DNA of 64,000 nt from Sympetrum striolatum (Eukaryota; Arthropoda; Insecta; Odonata; Libellulidae). The notes beneath the pieces were generated by a model. That model worked only from the letters and a program-made list of their open reading frames with translations. It was not told the DNA's origin and searched no databases. The translations under genes and the position numbers were made by a program. Position 1 is the first letter of the stretch; each line of letters starts with the position of its first letter. The stretch is from NCBI GenBank assembly GCA_947579665.1, contig OX388350.1, positions 33,699,393 to 33,763,392 of the forward strand. Direction: 5' to 3'. Below are positions 62,201 to 64,000 of the stretch, piece after piece.

Positions 62201-64000
62201 TCAAATTCTAAGCGAAAAAAGAAACGAAAATGGATAATTTTATCAAAAATTCAATTTTTTTCCTCTATTTTGCCTTTATTTCCCACATTTAAAAAAATTC
62301 TAAATGAAAAAAGCAACGAAAACGGATAATTTTAGCGAAAATTCAATTTTTTTCCTCTATTTTGCCTTTATTTCCCTTATTTAAAAAAATTCCTAATGAA
62401 AAAAGCAACGAAAACGGATAATTTTTGCGAAAATTCAATTTTTTTCCTCAATTTTGCCATTATTTCCCACATTAAATCACATTATGAGCGATAAAGCAAC
62501 GTTTAATGGATAATTTTGGCGATAATTCAATTTTTTTTTGTTAATTTTGCCTTTATTTTGCACATTTAATCAAAATCTAAGCGAGAAAAGCAACGAAAAC
62601 GGATAATTTTAGCGATAATTTAATTTTTTTCCTCAATTTTGCCTTTATTTCCCACATTTAATCAAATTCTAAGCAAAATAAGCAAGGAAAACGGAAAATT
62701 GTAGTGAAAATTCAATTTTTTTCCTCAATTTTGCCTTTATTTCCCACATTTAAAAAAAATTCTAAATGAGAAAAGCAACGAAAACGGATCATTTTAGCAA
62801 AAATTCAATTTTTTTTCCTCAATTTTGCATTTATTTCCCACATTTAATCAAATTCTAAGCGAAAAAAGCAACGAAAAGGGATAATTTTAGCAAAAATTCA
62901 ATTTTTTTGCTCAATTTTGCCTTTATTTCCTACATTTAATAAAATTCTAAGCGAAAAAAGCAACGAAAACCTATAATTTTAGCGAACATTCAATTTTTTT
63001 CCATAATTTTGCCTTTATTTCCCACATTTAATCAAATTCTAAGCGAAAAAAGCAACGAAAATGGATAATTTTATCTAAAATTCAATTTTTTTCCTCTATT
63101 TTGCCTTTATTTCCCACATTTAATAAAAATTCTAAGCGAAAAAAGCAACGAAAACGGATAATTTTAGCGAAAATTCAATTTTTTTCCATAATTTTGCCTT
63201 TATTTCCCACATTTAATCAAATTCTAAGCGAAAAATGCAACGAAAATGGATAATTTTAGCAAAAATTCAATTTTTTTCCTCTATTTTGCCTTGATATCCC
63301 ACATTTAAAAAAATTCTAAATGAAAAAAGCAACGAAAACGGATCATTTTAGCAAAAATTCAATTTTTTTTCCTATTTTGCATTTATTTCCCACATTTAAT
63401 AAAAATTCTAAGCGAAAAAAGCAACGAAAACGGATAATTTTAGCAAAAATTCAATTTTTTTCCTCAATTTTGCCTTTATTTTCCACATTTAATAAAATTC
63501 TAAGCGAAAAAAGCAACGAAAACGGATAATTTTAGCGAAAATTCAATTTTTTTCCTCTATTTTGCCTTTATTTCCCACATTTTAAAAAATTCTAAATGAG
63601 AAAAGCAACGAAAACGGATAATTTTAGCGAATATTCAATTTTGTCCTCAATTTTGCCTTTATTTCCCACATTTAATCAAATTCTAAGCGAAAAAAGCAAC
63701 GAAAACGGATAATTTTAGCGAAAATTCAATTTTTTCCTCAATTTTTTTATTTCCCACAATTTAAAAAATTCTAAATGAAAAAAGCAACGAAAACGGATAA
63801 TTTTAGCGAAAATTCAATTTTTTTACTTAATTTTGCCTTTATTAGCCACATTTTATAAAATTCGTAGCGGAAAGAGATGAGAAAACGAATCATTTTTGCG
63901 AAAATTCAATTTTTTTCCTCAATTTTGCCTTTATTTCCCACATTTAATCAAATTTTTAGCGAAAAAAGCAACGAAAATGGACAATTTTAGCGAAAATTCA
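47270..64000 (-). repeat. Satellite array B, 92-bp monomer, homogeneous, with higher-order repeats
   Basis: About 182 monomers of 92 bases (for example 55201 to 55293), continuing beyond the window. Plus-strand words: CCTCAATTTTGCCTTTATTT, CCCACATTTAATCAAATTCT, AAGCGAAAAAAGCAACGAAA and ACGGATAATTTTAGCGAAAA. The reverse complement aligns without gaps to array A over the full 92 bases (about 62 identical), best over TCGCTAAAATTATCC and GCTTTTTTCG. Marker variants such as CAATTATGAC recur at spacings that are multiples of the monomer. There is no coding frame. The homogeneity suggests recent amplification or exchange, in contrast to A. Confidence 0.93.

Noticed and set aside
63320..63529. 69-codon plus-strand frame in satellite B
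   Set aside because: It is a periodic translation of the 92-bp monomer; most neighbouring monomers contain stops in that frame.
47270..64000. CRISPR array interpretation of the regular 92-bp repeats
   Set aside because: There is no repeat/spacer alternation: the entire 92 bases repeat, no cas genes are present, and the context is eukaryotic.

Overview
The window looks like nuclear DNA of an arthropod, most likely an insect. The base composition is AT-rich, the exons are short to medium with GT-AG introns, degraded non-LTR, hAT-like and Tc1-like transposons are scattered through the introns, and the right half is satellite DNA. There is no bacterial or viral gene organisation. The exact order cannot be read from this sequence.

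Region 1 (1-14.6 kb) is almost gene-free: AT-rich intergenic or intronic DNA with GC-richer islands, retroposon 3' ends, a tRNA-derived SINE candidate and two short hairpin (MITE-like) elements. Region 2 (14.6-18.6 kb) holds the one gene that can be identified. Three plus-strand exons encode the cytoplasmic part of a PMEPA1/LDLRAD4 (TMEPAI) family protein, with a Smad-interaction motif PPNR and a NEDD4-binding PPPY motif eight residues apart. The intron between its first two visible exons contains a retrotransposon 3' coding end split by a hAT-like element. The exons for the expected extracellular and membrane part are not recognisable in the window.

Region 3 (18.6-33.2 kb) has no certain gene. 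It contains a low-CpG stretch with several minus-strand candidate exons, a diverged four-copy noncoding repeat family (27.7-30.85 kb), and a CpG-rich promoter-like patch near 30.9-31.5 kb that carries a 56-codon ORF.

Region 4 (33.24-64.0 kb) is satellite DNA. Array A (33.24-46.29 kb) and array B (47.27 kb to the window end) both have a 92-bp monomer. The reverse complement of B aligns to A without gaps at roughly two-thirds identity, so the two arrays are diverged, inverted members of one family. About 0.9-1.0 kb elements with shared termini lie twice inside A at the same monomer position, and once, inverted and truncated, exactly at the A/B inversion junction. Array B shows higher-order repeats whose spacing is quantised in multiples of 92 bp.
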